This document shows, piece after piece, positions 46,829 to 59,432 of a stretch of 64,000 bases of DNA (positions within the stretch are counted from its first letter, which is position 1; every line of letters starts with the position of its first letter). Below the pieces are notes generated by a model. The model was not told the origin of the DNA. It worked only from the letters and a program-made list of their open reading frames with translations, and did no database searches. This DNA is from Vallitalea longa (GTDB lineage: Bacteria > Bacillota > Clostridia > Lachnospirales > Vallitaleaceae): positions 148,043 through 212,042 of the forward strand of contig NZ_BRLB01000008.1 in the NCBI RefSeq assembly GCF_027923465.1, in the 5' to 3' direction. A program made the translations under genes and the position numbers.

Positions 46829-47932
46829 ATGAAATTAACTTGTAGTAAAAGTGATTTATTAAATGGAGTAACAACGGTTTTGAAAGCTGTATCTACTAGA
46901 ACGACATTACCTATATTAGAATGTATTTTATTACAAGCAACATCAAAAGGATTCAAATTAATAAGTAATGACTTAGAACTTGGTATTGAAAGTAATGTAA
47001 ATGCCGATATTATAGAAACAGGAACAGTAGCATTAAAGGCTAAGATTTTTTCTGAAATAGTTAAGAAATTACCTGATAATGAAGTAGAGATAACAGTGGA
47101 TAATAATAATTATACTACAATAATATGTGAAAAAACCAAGTTTAACATTTCTGGATTTTCAGGAGAAGAATTTTTACAGTTACCTAATGTATCTAAAGAT
47201 ACGTATATAAAAGTATCCCAATTGAAACTAAAAGAAATGATTAGACAAACAATATTTTCTATAGCATTAGAAGAGATAAGACCAGTTCTTACAGGTGAAT
47301 TATTGGAAATAAAAGATAATAAATTAAATATAGTATCTCTTGATGTTCATAGAGTCTCAATTAGAAAAATGGATTTCGAATCAGATTTTGATGATATCAG
47401 TGTAGTCATACCAGGGAAAACTCTAAATGAAATTAGTAAAATCTTAGAGCCTGATGATGAAAAAGATGTAATGATATATTTTACTGATAAGCATATTTTA
47501 TTTGAATTAGAAGAAAGCATTATAGTATCAAGATTATTGGAAGGGGATTTCCCTAAGTATGAACAATTCTTCTCAAAAGATTATGATACACTTATTAAAA
47601 TTGATAAAGATGAATTACTGAGAAGTATTGATAGAGCGGCATTGATATCTAGAGAAACTAAAAACAATCCTATCAAAATTACTATACAAAATGATAGTAT
47701 GATAATTACTTCTAATACGGATTTTGGTGATGTCTATGAAGAAATTGATATTGAAAAAGAAGGAAATGAGTTAGAAATTGCATTTAATCCAAAATATTTT
47801 ATTGATGCTCTAAAAGTAATTGATGATGAATACATCTATTTACAATTTACTAATCCTCATAGTCCTTGTATTATGAAGCAAGTAGATGGAGATGACTATA
47901 AGTATCTAATTGTTCCAATAAGAATAAGATAA
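46829..47932 (+). CDS. dnaN: DNA polymerase III beta subunit (sliding clamp)
   Basis: This 367-residue clamp tethers DNA polymerase to its template. The three-fold repeated beta-clamp domains are seen (TTLPILECILL, ISGFSGEEFLQLPNV, VSRLLEGDFPKYEQFF, and the C-terminal YLIVPIRIR). The ATG at 46829 gives the usual length and follows AAAGGAG by 11 bases; a GTG seven codons upstream lacks a site. Confidence 0.96.
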   Translation: MKLTCSKSDLLNGVTTVLKAVSTRTTLPILECILLQATSKGFKLISNDLELGIESNVNADIIETGTVALKAKIFSEIVKKLPDNEVEITVDNNNYTTIICEKTKFNISGFSGEEFLQLPNVSKDTYIKVSQLKLKEMIRQTIFSIALEEIRPVLTGELLEIKDNKLNIVSLDVHRVSIRKMDFESDFDDISVVIPGKTLNEISKILEPDDEKDVMIYFTDKHILFELEESIIVSRLLEGDFPKYEQFFSKDYDTLIKIDKDELLRSIDRAALISRETKNNPIKITIQNDSMIITSNTDFGDVYEEIDIEKEGNELEIAFNPKYFIDALKVIDDEYIYLQFTNPHSPCIMKQVDGDDYKYLIVPIRIR

Positions 47933-47962
47933 AAAGACTTGTAAAATGAGAGGATCTAAGTT

Positions 47963-48172
47963 ATGGAAGAAATTAAAGTTAATGACGAATACATTAAACT
48001 AGGACAACTATTGAAATTAGCTGGAGCTGCTGATTCAGGAGTACATGCTAAGATTTTAATACTAAACGGTGAAGTAAAAGTTAATAATGAAGTTGAAACA
48101 AGAAGAGGTAAAAAAATACATCCAGGAGATATTATAAATATTAATGGATATGGAGAAATAAAAATCATTTAG
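47963..48172 (+). CDS. yaaA: S4-domain RNA-binding protein YaaA/RlbA
   Basis: This 69-residue protein is an S4-type RNA-binding domain: EYIKLGQLLKLAGAADSG, ILNGEVKVNNEVETRRGKK and HPGDIININGYGEIKII. It lies between dnaN and recF as in most Firmicutes and probably acts in ribosome maturation. GAGGAT precedes the ATG. Confidence 0.95.
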   Translation: MEEIKVNDEYIKLGQLLKLAGAADSGVHAKILILNGEVKVNNEVETRRGKKIHPGDIININGYGEIKII

Positions 48173-48357
48173 CAATGCACTGATGATTGATGATTCTATA
48201 TTACAAGCAGTCAAATATTTTTACGGAATAAATATTCTTATCATTTTTCTGAAAATTATATTTGGCTGCCTCTAATTAAAGTTCATACTATATATATGAC
48301 TGCATTAAATTTTAGAAAGCTAAGTTTAATTATTAGACTTAATTGGAGTGCTTGAGT

Positions 48358-49473
48358 ATGTTCATAAAAAGATTATCGTTAAAAGATTATAGAAATTATA
48401 AATATACAGTAGTCAATTTTTCTGATGGAATCAATATATTGTTTGGAAAAAATGCTCAGGGAAAAACAAATATTATTGAAGCCATTTATTTGTGTGCGAC
48501 TTCTAAATCTCATAGAACCAGTAGTGATAAAGAATTGATTAATCTTGAAAAAAGTGAAGCACATATAAAATTAACTGTGAATAAAAAAGGTATTGATGAA
48601 AATGTAGATATTCACATAAAAAAAAATAATAGAAAAGGAATAGCTATAAATAGGATACCTATAAAAAAATTAAATGAATTATTAGGTATTGTTAATGTTA
48701 TAATATTTTCCCCTGAAGACCTTGGACTAATAAAAAATGGTCCTAAAGAAAGGCGAAAGTTTCTTAATCTTGAATTATGTCAACTAGATAATATATATTA
48801 TTATAATTTGCAGCAATACCAAAAAATTCTTAAACAAAGAAATAATTTATTGAAAACTTTGAAAAAAACTGGTAAAATTGACGAGACTATAAATATATGG
48901 GATAATCAATTAGTGCATTTCGGAACTAAGATTATATATAAGAGGAAAGAATTTATAGATAAACTGAATTTGATTATTAATAAAATACATTCTGATATTT
49001 CTGGAAATAAAGAGAATCTACAAATAGAATATGAAAAGAATGTAAATGATGGAAATTTCAAACAAAAACTAGAGAATAATTTAGATAAGGACATACGATT
49101 TGGAACAACAAGTGTAGGTCCTCACAGGGACGATATGATGTTCTTAGTAAATGGTATAGATATAAGAAAATATGGTTCGCAAGGTCAGCAAAGAACTGCT
49201 GCACTTTCACTTAAGCTATCTGAAATAAAATTAGTTATAGATAAAATAGATGACACACCAATATTACTTCTAGATGATGTATTATCAGAATTAGATGATG
49301 AAAGACAAAAATATTTAATTCATTCTCTTAAAAATATTCAAACAATTATAACTTGTACTGGAGTAGAAGATTATATAAAAAATAGCATAGACATTGGAAA
49401 ATTGTATAAGGTAAATAATGGTGAAGTAGCATTATACGAATTACCTTATAAAAATTCAAATAGTAGTCACTAA
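48358..49473 (+). CDS. recF: DNA replication and repair protein RecF
   Basis: This 371-residue SMC-like ATPase helps load RecA at gapped DNA. Walker A is LFGKNAQGKTNIIEAIYL, the signature is YGSQGQQRTAALSLKL, and Walker B is ILLLDDVLSELDDERQKYL. The ATG at 48358 is 9 bases from GGAG; it gives the usual MFIKRLSLKDYRNYK start. The small remB/yaaB gene often found before gyrB is not present in the next gap. Confidence 0.96.
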   Translation: MFIKRLSLKDYRNYKYTVVNFSDGINILFGKNAQGKTNIIEAIYLCATSKSHRTSSDKELINLEKSEAHIKLTVNKKGIDENVDIHIKKNNRKGIAINRIPIKKLNELLGIVNVIIFSPEDLGLIKNGPKERRKFLNLELCQLDNIYYYNLQQYQKILKQRNNLLKTLKKTGKIDETINIWDNQLVHFGTKIIYKRKEFIDKLNLIINKIHSDISGNKENLQIEYEKNVNDGNFKQKLENNLDKDIRFGTTSVGPHRDDMMFLVNGIDIRKYGSQGQQRTAALSLKLSEIKLVIDKIDDTPILLLDDVLSELDDERQKYLIHSLKNIQTIITCTGVEDYIKNSIDIGKLYKVNNGEVALYELPYKNSNSSH

Positions 49474-49624
49474 TAGTTGTTATGCCTTATTTGCAATAAT
49501 TTACAGACTAATATATAATAGTTAAGATAGGTATAAATAACAATTAAATTAATTCATTTGGATATTGATTAATTAATTAACATATATAAATCATTAATAT
49601 ATGCGTATAATTATGCGTATCTAA

Positions 49625-51556
<1,932 letters not shown>

Positions 51557-51682
51557 TGAACTTATACCAATACTAGAATAACTTAAATTTTCCGAAGAGA
51601 GTTAATGATTGTATAAATTTCAGGAAAATTAGAGTAAAAATAAATTAACATTAACATTGTTAATTTGGGAGGATTAATATAT

Positions 51683-54253
51683 ATGGATGAAAGACAAGAA
51701 TACGATCAAATAATATCCGTTGATTTACAGGATGAAATGAAAAAATCATATATTGACTATGCCATGAGTGTTATTGCCTCAAGAGCACTACCAGATGTTA
51801 GAGATGGATTAAAACCTGTTCATAGGAAAATATTATATTCTATGAGTGAACTTAACTTATCTCCTGATAAACCATATCGTAAATCAGCCAGAATCGTTGG
51901 GGATACAATGGGTAAGTATCATCCACATGGTGATAGCTCTATCTATGAAGCAATGGTTCGTATGGCACAACCTTTCTCAACAAGGTATCTATTAGTAGAT
52001 GGTCATGGAAACTTTGGTTCTGTTGATGGTGATGGTGCAGCTGCAATGCGTTATACAGAAGCTAGAATGAGTAAAATGTCAATGGAGTTATTAGCAGATA
52101 TAGGAAAAGATACTGTTGATTTTAAACCTAACTTTGATGAATCATTAAAAGAACCCGAAGTATTACCAGCAAGATTTCCTAATTTACTTGTAAATGGAAC
52201 ATCTGGAATAGCAGTTGGAATGGCAACTAACATACCACCTCATAACCTAAATGAAGTTATAGATGGTGTAGTTAAGATTATTGATAATACAACTATTGAA
52301 AATAGAGATACAGATATAGAAGAATTGATGGAAATAATAAAAGGACCAGATTTTCCGACTTATGGAAAAATATTAGGAAAAAATGGTATAAAACAAGCAT
52401 ATAGAACTGGTAAAGGTAAAGTAAAAGTAAGAGCTGCAGTTGATATTGAACCAATGCCAGGAAATAAACAAAGAATAATTGTAACAGAATTGCCTTATCA
52501 AGTTAACAAAGCAAGATTAATAGAAAAGATTGCCGAACTTGTAAAAATTAAAAAGGTTGAAGGAATTTCTGACCTAAGGGATGAATCAGACCGTAAAGGT
52601 ATGCGTGTTGTAATTGAATTAAAAAGAGATGCTAATGCTAACGTTATCTTGAATCAATTATATAAACATACTCAATTACAAGATACATTTGGTATTAATA
52701 TGCTTGCTCTTGTTAAAAATGAACCTAAAATACTTAATCTAAAGCAGATGTTAACTTATTACTTAGACCATCAAAAAGATGTTGTTACAAGAAGAACTAA
52801 GTATGAATTAAAGAAAGCTGAAAATCGAGCACATATTTTAGAAGGACTTTTAAAAGCTTTAGAATTTATTGATGAAGTTATTAAAATAATCAGAGCATCT
52901 AATAGTGCTGCAGATGCAAAATTAAATCTAATAGATAGATTCCAGTTCAGTGAAATTCAAGCCCAAGCAATAGTTGATATGAGACTTAGAGCATTAACAG
53001 GTTTGGAAAGAGAAAAAATAGAGAATGAATATAGAGAACTGATGGAAAAAATAAAAGAATTAAAAGCCATATTAGCAGATGATAAACTGTTATACGGTGT
53101 TATCAAAGAAGAAATATTAATAATCAAAGAAAAATATGGTGATCCAAGAAGAACAGAAATAACTTATGATATAGGTGAAATATCTTTAGAAGACCTTATT
53201 AAAAAAGAACCAACAGTTATTACTATGACTCATCTTGGATATATTAAGAGAATGCCTACCACTACCTATAAAAGTCAACATAGAGGTGGAAAAGGTATAA
53301 AAGGTATGCAGACGAGAGATGAGGATTTCATCCAAAATCTATTTATTACCTCTACTCATCATTTTATTCTATTCTTTACAAATAAAGGTAAAGTATATAG
53401 ATTAAAAGCTTATGAGATACCTGAATCTAGCCGAACTGCTAGAGGTACCGCTCTTGTTAATTTATTGCAGTTAGACTCAGATGAACAAATAACAGCAGTT
53501 ATTCCTTTAAGTGAATATAGAGAAGACAGATATCTTCTTATGGCAACTAAAAAAGGTATAATTAAGAAAAGTAATATTATGGAATATGTTAATATAAGAA
53601 TCAGTGGTCTTCAAGCAATAATATTAAAAGAAGATGATGACTTAATTGAAGTTAAATTAACAGATAACAAACAAGACATAATCCTTGGAACTAAATATGG
53701 TCAATGTATCCGTTTCTGTGAAAGTGATGTAAGAGTTATCGGTAGAACATCCATGGGTGTTAGAGGAATGAATCTTAATCATGATGATGAAGTAATAGGT
53801 ATGCAGTTAACCTCACAAGGTACTGATTTATTGGTAGTTTCAGAAAATGGATTAGGAAAACGAACAGATATTGATGAATTTACCACACAGAGACGTGGTG
53901 GTAAAGGAGTTAAATTCTATAAAATAACTGAAAAGACAGGTAATGTTATAGGAATCAAAGCTGTTAACGAAGATAATGAACTTATGATAATAACTACTGA
54001 AGGTATTGTCATAAGAATTAAAGTAAGAGATATTTCTAGATTTGGTCGTGTCACTTCCGGTGTTAGATTAATGAATTTAAAAGAAGATATAGTAGTTGCT
54101 GGTATAGCAAGAATAAAAGAAGAAGTGACTCATGAAGCAGATGATATAGAGGAACAAGATGATACATGTGAATCAGATAATGCAGGGGAACAAGATAATA
54201 TACGTGAATCAGATGATAATAAAGAAATTGATGAAAATAAAAATCAGGAATAA
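51683..54253 (+). CDS. gyrA: DNA gyrase subunit A with long acidic tail
   Basis: This 856-residue subunit cleaves and rejoins DNA. The quinolone-resistance-type region [17 protein letters not shown], the catalytic tyrosine in [12 protein letters not shown] and the GyrA box QRRGGKG in the C-terminal beta-pinwheel mark it as gyrase rather than topoisomerase IV. The ATG at 51683 lies nine bases after GGGAGGA. The last 40-odd residues are strongly acidic and include a tandem 12-residue repeat ([24 protein letters not shown]), which is unusual. Confidence 0.97.
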   Translation: MDERQEYDQIISVDLQDEMKKSYIDYAMSVIASRALPDVRDGLKPVHRKILYSMSELNLSPDKPYRKSARIVGDTMGKYHPHGDSSIYEAMVRMAQPFSTRYLLVDGHGNFGSVDGDGAAAMRYTEARMSKMSMELLADIGKDTVDFKPNFDESLKEPEVLPARFPNLLVNGTSGIAVGMATNIPPHNLNEVIDGVVKIIDNTTIENRDTDIEELMEIIKGPDFPTYGKILGKNGIKQAYRTGKGKVKVRAAVDIEPMPGNKQRIIVTELPYQVNKARLIEKIAELVKIKKVEGISDLRDESDRKGMRVVIELKRDANANVILNQLYKHTQLQDTFGINMLALVKNEPKILNLKQMLTYYLDHQKDVVTRRTKYELKKAENRAHILEGLLKALEFIDEVIKIIRASNSAADAKLNLIDRFQFSEIQAQAIVDMRLRALTGLEREKIENEYRELMEKIKELKAILADDKLLYGVIKEEILIIKEKYGDPRRTEITYDIGEISLEDLIKKEPTVITMTHLGYIKRMPTTTYKSQHRGGKGIKGMQTRDEDFIQNLFITSTHHFILFFTNKGKVYRLKAYEIPESSRTARGTALVNLLQLDSDEQITAVIPLSEYREDRYLLMATKKGIIKKSNIMEYVNIRISGLQAIILKEDDDLIEVKLTDNKQDIILGTKYGQCIRFCESDVRVIGRTSMGVRGMNLNHDDEVIGMQLTSQGTDLLVVSENGLGKRTDIDEFTTQRRGGKGVKFYKITEKTGNVIGIKAVNEDNELMIITTEGIVIRIKVRDISRFGRVTSGVRLMNLKEDIVVAGIARIKEEVTHEADDIEEQDDTCESDNAGEQDNIRESDDNKEIDENKNQE
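54152..54223 (+). repeat. Two tandem 36-bp repeats in the gyrA tail
   Basis: GAACAAGATGATACATGTG and GAACAAGATAATATACGTG begin two in-frame 36-bp copies (54152-54187, 54188-54223) that encode the acidic repeat at the GyrA C-terminus. Confidence 0.85.
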
Positions 54254-54261
54254 AAGTATTC

Positions 54262-54300
54262 TTAAAAAGGTTACATTAGCTTAGCTATGTAACCTTTTTA
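54262..54300 (+). terminator. Terminator after gyrA
   Basis: TTAAAAAGGTTACAT and ATGTAACCTTTTTAA surround TAGCTTAGCT right after the gyrA stop, with more T downstream. Confidence 0.9.
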
Positions 54301-54459
54301 AGTTGAGTTTTTTTCAATGTACGGATCCGCTTCTCTAGATTTACATAAGTTGTAATATACATGTAACAGTATTAATGAATATATCTGTTATAATATAGTA
54401 ATAAAGACTAGTTTATTTTAAACATTTAGAGCTAGTTTATATTGGAGGTGAGTTATACG

Positions 54460-55791
54460 TTGAATAAAAATATAAAAAAAATAGTATGTTTGATTTTATT
54501 TATAAGTACTATTTGTAATATAAATATATATGCTTCTGAACAAAAGCCAGACGAAGCTATAAAATATATAAATGATATTAGACAGAATATGAATATTAGA
54601 CCTGTAGAAAACAATAAACAATTAGAATCTTCAGCTTCTAACCACAGTAAGTATATGTGTATAAATGAAAGTTTTTCACTTATAGAAGAAAGCAGAAATA
54701 AGTTTTATAGAGGTAGATACAGTTTAGATAGAGCTTCTTATTACTCATATTTTAATCCATATATTACAGAATTCATCAGTAATGATTTTGATAGCTATAA
54801 AAACGGAGTTATTGATTTAATAAATAATCCGTATTCTAGAATATCATTTTTAGATCCATTATACCAACATATTGGTATGGGAAAATATGAGAAAATGTAT
54901 ACTTATGATTTGGGAGGTAAGTCAAGAGATACTAATAGAAAAATTATTATATATCCATATGACAAAATGCTTGATGTTCCTATTTCTTGGAAAAACAATT
55001 ATATGATAAACCCTTATAGAAAAATAAATGGTGAATATAATGATGTGGGGTTGCCTATTACTCTAAGCTATTACTCGGATACACAAAAAATAAGACGAAT
55101 ATATAATAATAACATTGAAGTAGTAAATAAAGATAATGGTAGTAAGGTAAAAGTAAAAGTCATATTGCCTCAAGATGATAAATATCTTGATAAAAGTTTA
55201 ATAATACTACCGCTTGAAAAACTAGAGTATGATGCTAATTATGAAGTTAACATTAATGTTAATTTTATATTTCAAAATAGTACATCTGTTAGTGAAAATC
55301 GTAAATACAAGATAAATTTCAGAACAGAGCAAAAAGATAAATTAATAGATAGAGCTGAATTTACAGAATACCTTGTGAAAGCGTTAGACATAAAATTATT
55401 AGAACCTAGAAAAGTATTTAAGGATGTGGATGTTAATTCATATTATGCTAAATATATATATACGGCTTATAAAAAAAATCTGGTGAGCGGCTTTGGTGAT
55501 AATACTTTCCTTCCACTAAAAAACATTACTAAAGAACAAGTATATACGTTATTAATTCGTTCATATGAACAAGAAAAAGGCGAAATAAAATTAAATAACT
55601 ACAAACCTTATAGTTATAATTATTATAATGTAAGTAGTTGGGCTGTCAGTTACATTAGAAAGGCAGAGAAAATAGGTCTTCTGGATACAGTGAAAAGTAA
55701 TGAATTAAAAGAAGAGATAACTGAAGAAGAGTATAAAAGAATCATAAAGAAGTTCCAAGAAATATATAATGGAAAAAAGGATATTAACTAA
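54460..55791 (+). CDS. Secreted CAP-domain protein with C-terminal SLH motif
   Basis: This 443-residue protein has an N-terminal signal peptide (IVCLILFISTICNINIYA), then a CAP/SCP-like domain (AIKYINDIRQNMNIRPV, ASNHSKYM), a central domain resembling Ig-like or linker sequence, and about 120 C-terminal residues with S-layer homology patterns (VFKDVDVNSYYAKYIYTAY, GFGDNTFLPLKNITKEQVY). The TTG at 54460 is 9 bases after GGAGGTG. SLH motifs would attach it to cell-wall polymer. Function is not known. Confidence 0.75.
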   Translation: MNKNIKKIVCLILFISTICNINIYASEQKPDEAIKYINDIRQNMNIRPVENNKQLESSASNHSKYMCINESFSLIEESRNKFYRGRYSLDRASYYSYFNPYITEFISNDFDSYKNGVIDLINNPYSRISFLDPLYQHIGMGKYEKMYTYDLGGKSRDTNRKIIIYPYDKMLDVPISWKNNYMINPYRKINGEYNDVGLPITLSYYSDTQKIRRIYNNNIEVVNKDNGSKVKVKVILPQDDKYLDKSLIILPLEKLEYDANYEVNINVNFIFQNSTSVSENRKYKINFRTEQKDKLIDRAEFTEYLVKALDIKLLEPRKVFKDVDVNSYYAKYIYTAYKKNLVSGFGDNTFLPLKNITKEQVYTLLIRSYEQEKGEIKLNNYKPYSYNYYNVSSWAVSYIRKAEKIGLLDTVKSNELKEEITEEEYKRIIKKFQEIYNGKKDIN

Positions 55792-55806
55792 GTTAATATC
55801 CTTTTT
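55774..55806 (+). terminator. Terminator after the CAP-domain gene
   Basis: AAAAAAGGATATTAAC and GTTAATATCCTTTTTT surround TAA, the hairpin overlapping the gene's stop. Confidence 0.92.
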
Positions 55807-55881
55807 TCTTGACGAATATGTTTTAATTTATTAAGATAGAAAGAGGTATATTTACATAAATTTTTGTGAGGAGGAAACTAA

Positions 55882-56724
55882 ATGAGGGAAATATCAGCTG
55901 ATATTATTGCAAAAACTATAAAAGAAATGTGTATAGAAGCTAACTGTTATGTGAGCAAAGATATATTGGATATGATAGGAAAATATAAAGAGAAAGAAGA
56001 ATCACCAATTGGAAAAGGCATATTAGAGCAAATACAACAAAATGCAGAAATAGCTAAAAATAAAATGATGCCAATGTGTCAAGATACTGGTATGGCAGTT
56101 GTTTTTTGTGAAATAGGGCAAGAAGTGCATATCACAGACATGTCATTAACAGACGCAATAAATCAAGGGGTCAGAGAAGGATATAAAGACGGTTACCTTA
56201 GGAAATCTGTTGTAAAAGATCCATTTCACAGAGAGAATACCAAAGACAATACTCCTGCAATAATCCATTATGACATAGTTCCAGGAAATGATATAAAAAT
56301 TACTGTAGCTCCAAAAGGATTTGGAAGCGAAAACATGAGCAAAATTGCAATGCTAAAACCAGCAGACGGTATAGAAGGTGCCAAAAAAGCCATTCTAGAA
56401 ATAGTAGAACAAGCTGGAGGAAATGCATGTCCACCTATGATTATTGGAGTTGGTATAGGAGGTACATTTGAAAAAGCAGCATATTTAGCCAAGAAAGCTT
56501 TACTTAGACCAGTAGGTAATAATTCAGCAATAGACTATATAAAAGAAATGGAAAATGAATTATTAGATAACATTAATAAATTAGGAATAGGACCAGGAGG
56601 ATTAGGTGGAAGAACCACAGCATTAGCTGTAAATATCGAAACATATCCTACACATATTGCAGGATTACCAGTTGCTGTTAATATTAGTTGCCATGCTACT
56701 AGACATAGCACACGAGTTATATAA
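55882..56724 (+). CDS. fumA: Class I fumarate hydratase, alpha subunit
   Basis: This 280-residue subunit of the [4Fe-4S] fumarase/tartrate dehydratase type converts fumarate and malate. Cluster cysteines are likely in MPMCQDTGMAVVF, GGNACPPMIIGVGIGG and VNISCHATRHS. The pattern GPGGLGGRTTALAVNIE is typical. The beta subunit follows 27 bp later. A tartrate dehydratase cannot be excluded from sequence alone. Confidence 0.9.
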   Translation: MREISADIIAKTIKEMCIEANCYVSKDILDMIGKYKEKEESPIGKGILEQIQQNAEIAKNKMMPMCQDTGMAVVFCEIGQEVHITDMSLTDAINQGVREGYKDGYLRKSVVKDPFHRENTKDNTPAIIHYDIVPGNDIKITVAPKGFGSENMSKIAMLKPADGIEGAKKAILEIVEQAGGNACPPMIIGVGIGGTFEKAAYLAKKALLRPVGNNSAIDYIKEMENELLDNINKLGIGPGGLGGRTTALAVNIETYPTHIAGLPVAVNISCHATRHSTRVI

Positions 56725-56751
56725 ATTAAATATATTGTGGGAGGAAAAAGT

Positions 56752-57303
56752 ATGACTATAGAAATCAGTACTCCTCTAACAGAGGAAAAAGTAAAAGAGT
56801 TAAAAGCCGGAGATAAAGTATTATTATCAGGTGTATTATATACATCTAGAGATGCAGCACATAAAAGAATGGTAGGAGAATTAAATAAAGGTGGTAAATT
56901 ACCTTTTGATGTAGAAAATAATGTTATATACTATGTAGGACCAGCACCAGCTAAAGAAGGAGAAGTAATCGGCTCTGCAGGACCAACAACAAGTTATAGA
57001 ATGGATCCTTATGCACCATACTTATTAGATAAAGGGCTAAAGGGTATGATAGGAAAAGGAGATAGAAGTAGAGAAGTAATTGAAAGCATGATTAAGAATA
57101 AAGCAGTATATTTTGCAGCAGTTGGAGGAGCTGCCGCTCTGTTGGCAGATAAAATTAAAAAAGTTGATATAATAGCATATGATGATCTAGGAACAGAAGC
57201 TGTAAGAAAAATGGAGGTAGAAAAATTACCTTTGGTGGTTGTAATTGATTGTAAAGGTAATAATCTATATGAAACAGAAAAAAATAGATATAAAAAAATA
57301 TAA
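56752..57303 (+). CDS. fumB: Class I fumarate hydratase, beta subunit
   Basis: This 183-residue beta subunit matches the C-terminal half of class I fumarases: GDKVLLSGVLYTSRDAAHKRM, VGPAPAKEGEVIGSAGPTTS, MIGKGDRS and FAAVGGAAALLADKIKKV. The ATG at 56752 is chosen for its distance from GGGAGG. It should form a heteromeric enzyme with the preceding subunit. Confidence 0.9.
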   Translation: MTIEISTPLTEEKVKELKAGDKVLLSGVLYTSRDAAHKRMVGELNKGGKLPFDVENNVIYYVGPAPAKEGEVIGSAGPTTSYRMDPYAPYLLDKGLKGMIGKGDRSREVIESMIKNKAVYFAAVGGAAALLADKIKKVDIIAYDDLGTEAVRKMEVEKLPLVVVIDCKGNNLYETEKNRYKKI

Positions 57304-57362
57304 AAAATTTTTTATGTATGACCTATTAAAATATAATAAATAAGAGTTAGGGGATGTAATTT

Positions 57363-57848
57363 ATGCATCAAGAAATAACTAAAAGAGAAAAAATATCACC
57401 AATAAAAATGCTTTTTTTTATACTAATAGGTACAGTAGTATTAATACTGTTTAATTTTGTAGGTAATTTGCTACGCATAAATGCAAGTTTAACCGATGGT
57501 TTAACACTTATTATAGCAACAGTACTGGCTTATATTATTATTAAGAAATATATAACTTCTTATAAATATATGCTAATCGAGGACGAATTCATTATACAAG
57601 AGATTACTGGATCAAAAGAAAAGACAATAATATATATAAACACTAATCAAATTAAAAAAATTAAATCAATTAATAGTAATGATTATGATAAAGATAAAAA
57701 ACAGAAGTTCTTTAAAAGAAAAAAATTAAATAAACACTTGAAAAACATAGATATATATTATTGCATATATGAGGAAAACGATAAATTAAATTTATTAGAA
57801 ATTCAACCTTCTAGTGAACTTATAAAATTATTGAATGATATAAAATAA
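57363..57848 (+). CDS. Small membrane protein of unknown function
   Basis: This 161-residue protein has two transmembrane segments (about residues 15-35 and 43-62), then a cytoplasmic part with YKYMLIEDEFIIQE and a lysine-rich loop (KKQKFFKRKKLNKH) that resembles a PH-like/YcxB-type domain seen in clostridial membrane proteins. AGGGG precedes the ATG. It may be co-transcribed with the fumarase genes. I do not recognise a specific family. Confidence 0.7.
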   Translation: MHQEITKREKISPIKMLFFILIGTVVLILFNFVGNLLRINASLTDGLTLIIATVLAYIIIKKYITSYKYMLIEDEFIIQEITGSKEKTIIYINTNQIKKIKSINSNDYDKDKKQKFFKRKKLNKHLKNIDIYYCIYEENDKLNLLEIQPSSELIKLLNDIK

Positions 57849-58197
57849 AGGCAAATAAGCCAAATGGTTTATAAAATTTGAAAATAATAACTTAATATTT
57901 AACAATATTAATAATATATCAAATAAACTTAACTAATTGGTATATTATTTTTTTATATATACAGAAAAAAATTAAATATTTAGGTAAAAACTATGACAAA
58001 ATAACTATTTTATGATAATATAAGGATAAGATTATTACAAAAAAATGGGTTATTCTTATGAATTAAAATATAATATAAAATTTAATTATTCAATTTATAA
58101 GAGTATATCACTAAATTATTATGGATTAATTTAGTTGAAACGATATTTTTATGTAATAATTTAATATTTTATGTAGATATGGGAGGATTGTTATAAG
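57849..58197. other. Intergenic region before the BMP gene, including a terminator
   Basis: This 349-bp AT-rich gap has a terminator at 57910-57954 (AATAATATATC/GGTATATTATT then T-run) and, further on, GGGAGG before the next start. No purine riboswitch or other RNA was recognised. Confidence 0.6.
57910..57954 (+). terminator. Terminator downstream of the small membrane protein gene
   Basis: AATAATATATC pairs with GGTATATTATT (one wobble) around about 18 nt and is followed by seven or more T. Confidence 0.75.
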
Positions 58198-59340
58198 ATG
58201 AAAAAAGTATTATCAATTGTTGTTATGATGACTATGGTATTTACTCTAGTATTAACTGGATGCGGTGAGAAAAAAACTGATACTGTGGATTCAGGCACAC
58301 AAGTAAATGATGATAATGGATCTAATGCAGACTCACAAGAAGACATAAATGATACTGAAGATACAGACTCTGAAGATGAACAGGAAGATGTAGCAGATAA
58401 GGCTTTGAAAGTAAGTATGGTAACTGATACGGGAGGAATAAATGACCAATCATTCAATCAACTCGCTTGGGCTGGATTAGAAAAAGCACAAAAGGACTTA
58501 GGAATTACTGCTGAGTTCTTAGAATCAACTCAAGAGGCTGATTACGCTCCAAATCTAGAAACTCTATATGATCAAGATAATGATCTAATTTGGGGTATTG
58601 GTTATCTAATGGCTGATGCTGTATTAGATGCGGCTAAGACTAATCCAGATAGAAAATATGCTATTATCGATAATGCATATACAGAAGAACAAGAAGCACC
58701 AGATAATTTATTAGGAGTTACATTTAGCGAACAAGAACCATCATTCTTAGTTGGATACATAGCAGGTAAGATGACTAAAACAAATAATGTTGGTTTTGTT
58801 GGCGGTATGGAATTCGATGTTATATGGAGATTTGAAAGTGGTTATAGAGCTGGTGTAAAAACAGCTAACCCTGATGCAGAAATCCAAATACAATATGTTA
58901 ATGATTTCGGAGATACTGCTAAAGGAAAAGCTATAGCTAATGGAATGTATCAAAATGGAGCAGATATAATATTCCACGCTGCAGGTTTCTCGGGAACAGG
59001 AGTTATAGAATCAGCAGTTGAAAATGGAAAACTTGTTATTGGTGTTGACCAAGACCAAAAAGTTATATTAGGAAAAGACGAAATAATAACTTCAGCTGTT
59101 AAGAAAGTAGATCAAGCAATCTATAATGTTGTTAAGGAATTACAAGAAGGAAAATGGGAAGGCGGATCTAATATTAATTTAGGATTAGCTGATGGAGCTG
59201 TAGGAATAGCTGATACATCCGTAGACTCTGTTCCACAAGATATATTAGATGAAGTTAAACAATTAGAACAAGATATAATAGATAAAAAAATAACTGTTCC
59301 AGCTACAAGAGAAGAATATGATGAATTATATAGTGAATAA
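58198..59340 (+). CDS. BMP-family nucleoside-type ABC transporter lipoprotein
   Basis: This 380-residue lipoprotein has a signal peptide with the lipobox LVLTGC, then an acidic linker of about 50 residues (DTEDTDSEDEQEDVADK-like) and a BMP/PnrA-like binding domain (VTDTGGINDQSFNQLAW, IGYLMADAVL, VGYIAGKMTKTNNVGFVGG, ADIIFHAAGFSGTGVIE). BMP proteins bind purine nucleosides. It lies upstream of its ATPase and permeases, with an internal terminator that would raise its level over them. Confidence 0.92.
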   Translation: MKKVLSIVVMMTMVFTLVLTGCGEKKTDTVDSGTQVNDDNGSNADSQEDINDTEDTDSEDEQEDVADKALKVSMVTDTGGINDQSFNQLAWAGLEKAQKDLGITAEFLESTQEADYAPNLETLYDQDNDLIWGIGYLMADAVLDAAKTNPDRKYAIIDNAYTEEQEAPDNLLGVTFSEQEPSFLVGYIAGKMTKTNNVGFVGGMEFDVIWRFESGYRAGVKTANPDAEIQIQYVNDFGDTAKGKAIANGMYQNGADIIFHAAGFSGTGVIESAVENGKLVIGVDQDQKVILGKDEIITSAVKKVDQAIYNVVKELQEGKWEGGSNINLGLADGAVGIADTSVDSVPQDILDEVKQLEQDIIDKKITVPATREEYDELYSE

Positions 59341-59368
59341 ATAATTATTAATTACTAATTATTAATTT

Positions 59369-59402
59369 ATAACAGCTCGAACATAGTTTGAGCTGTTATT
59401 TT
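59369..59402 (+). terminator. Attenuating terminator between the binding protein and ATPase genes
   Basis: ATAACAGCTC/GAGCTGTTAT surrounds 11 nt and is followed by TTTTA. Its place inside the operon fits partial termination after the binding-protein gene. Confidence 0.85.
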
Positions 59403-59432
59403 AGCTAACTAAAGATAGAAAGGATAGATATT

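Noticed and set aside
57849..58197. Purine riboswitch ahead of the nucleoside transporter
   Set aside because: The conserved purine riboswitch loops and junction sequences could not be seen.
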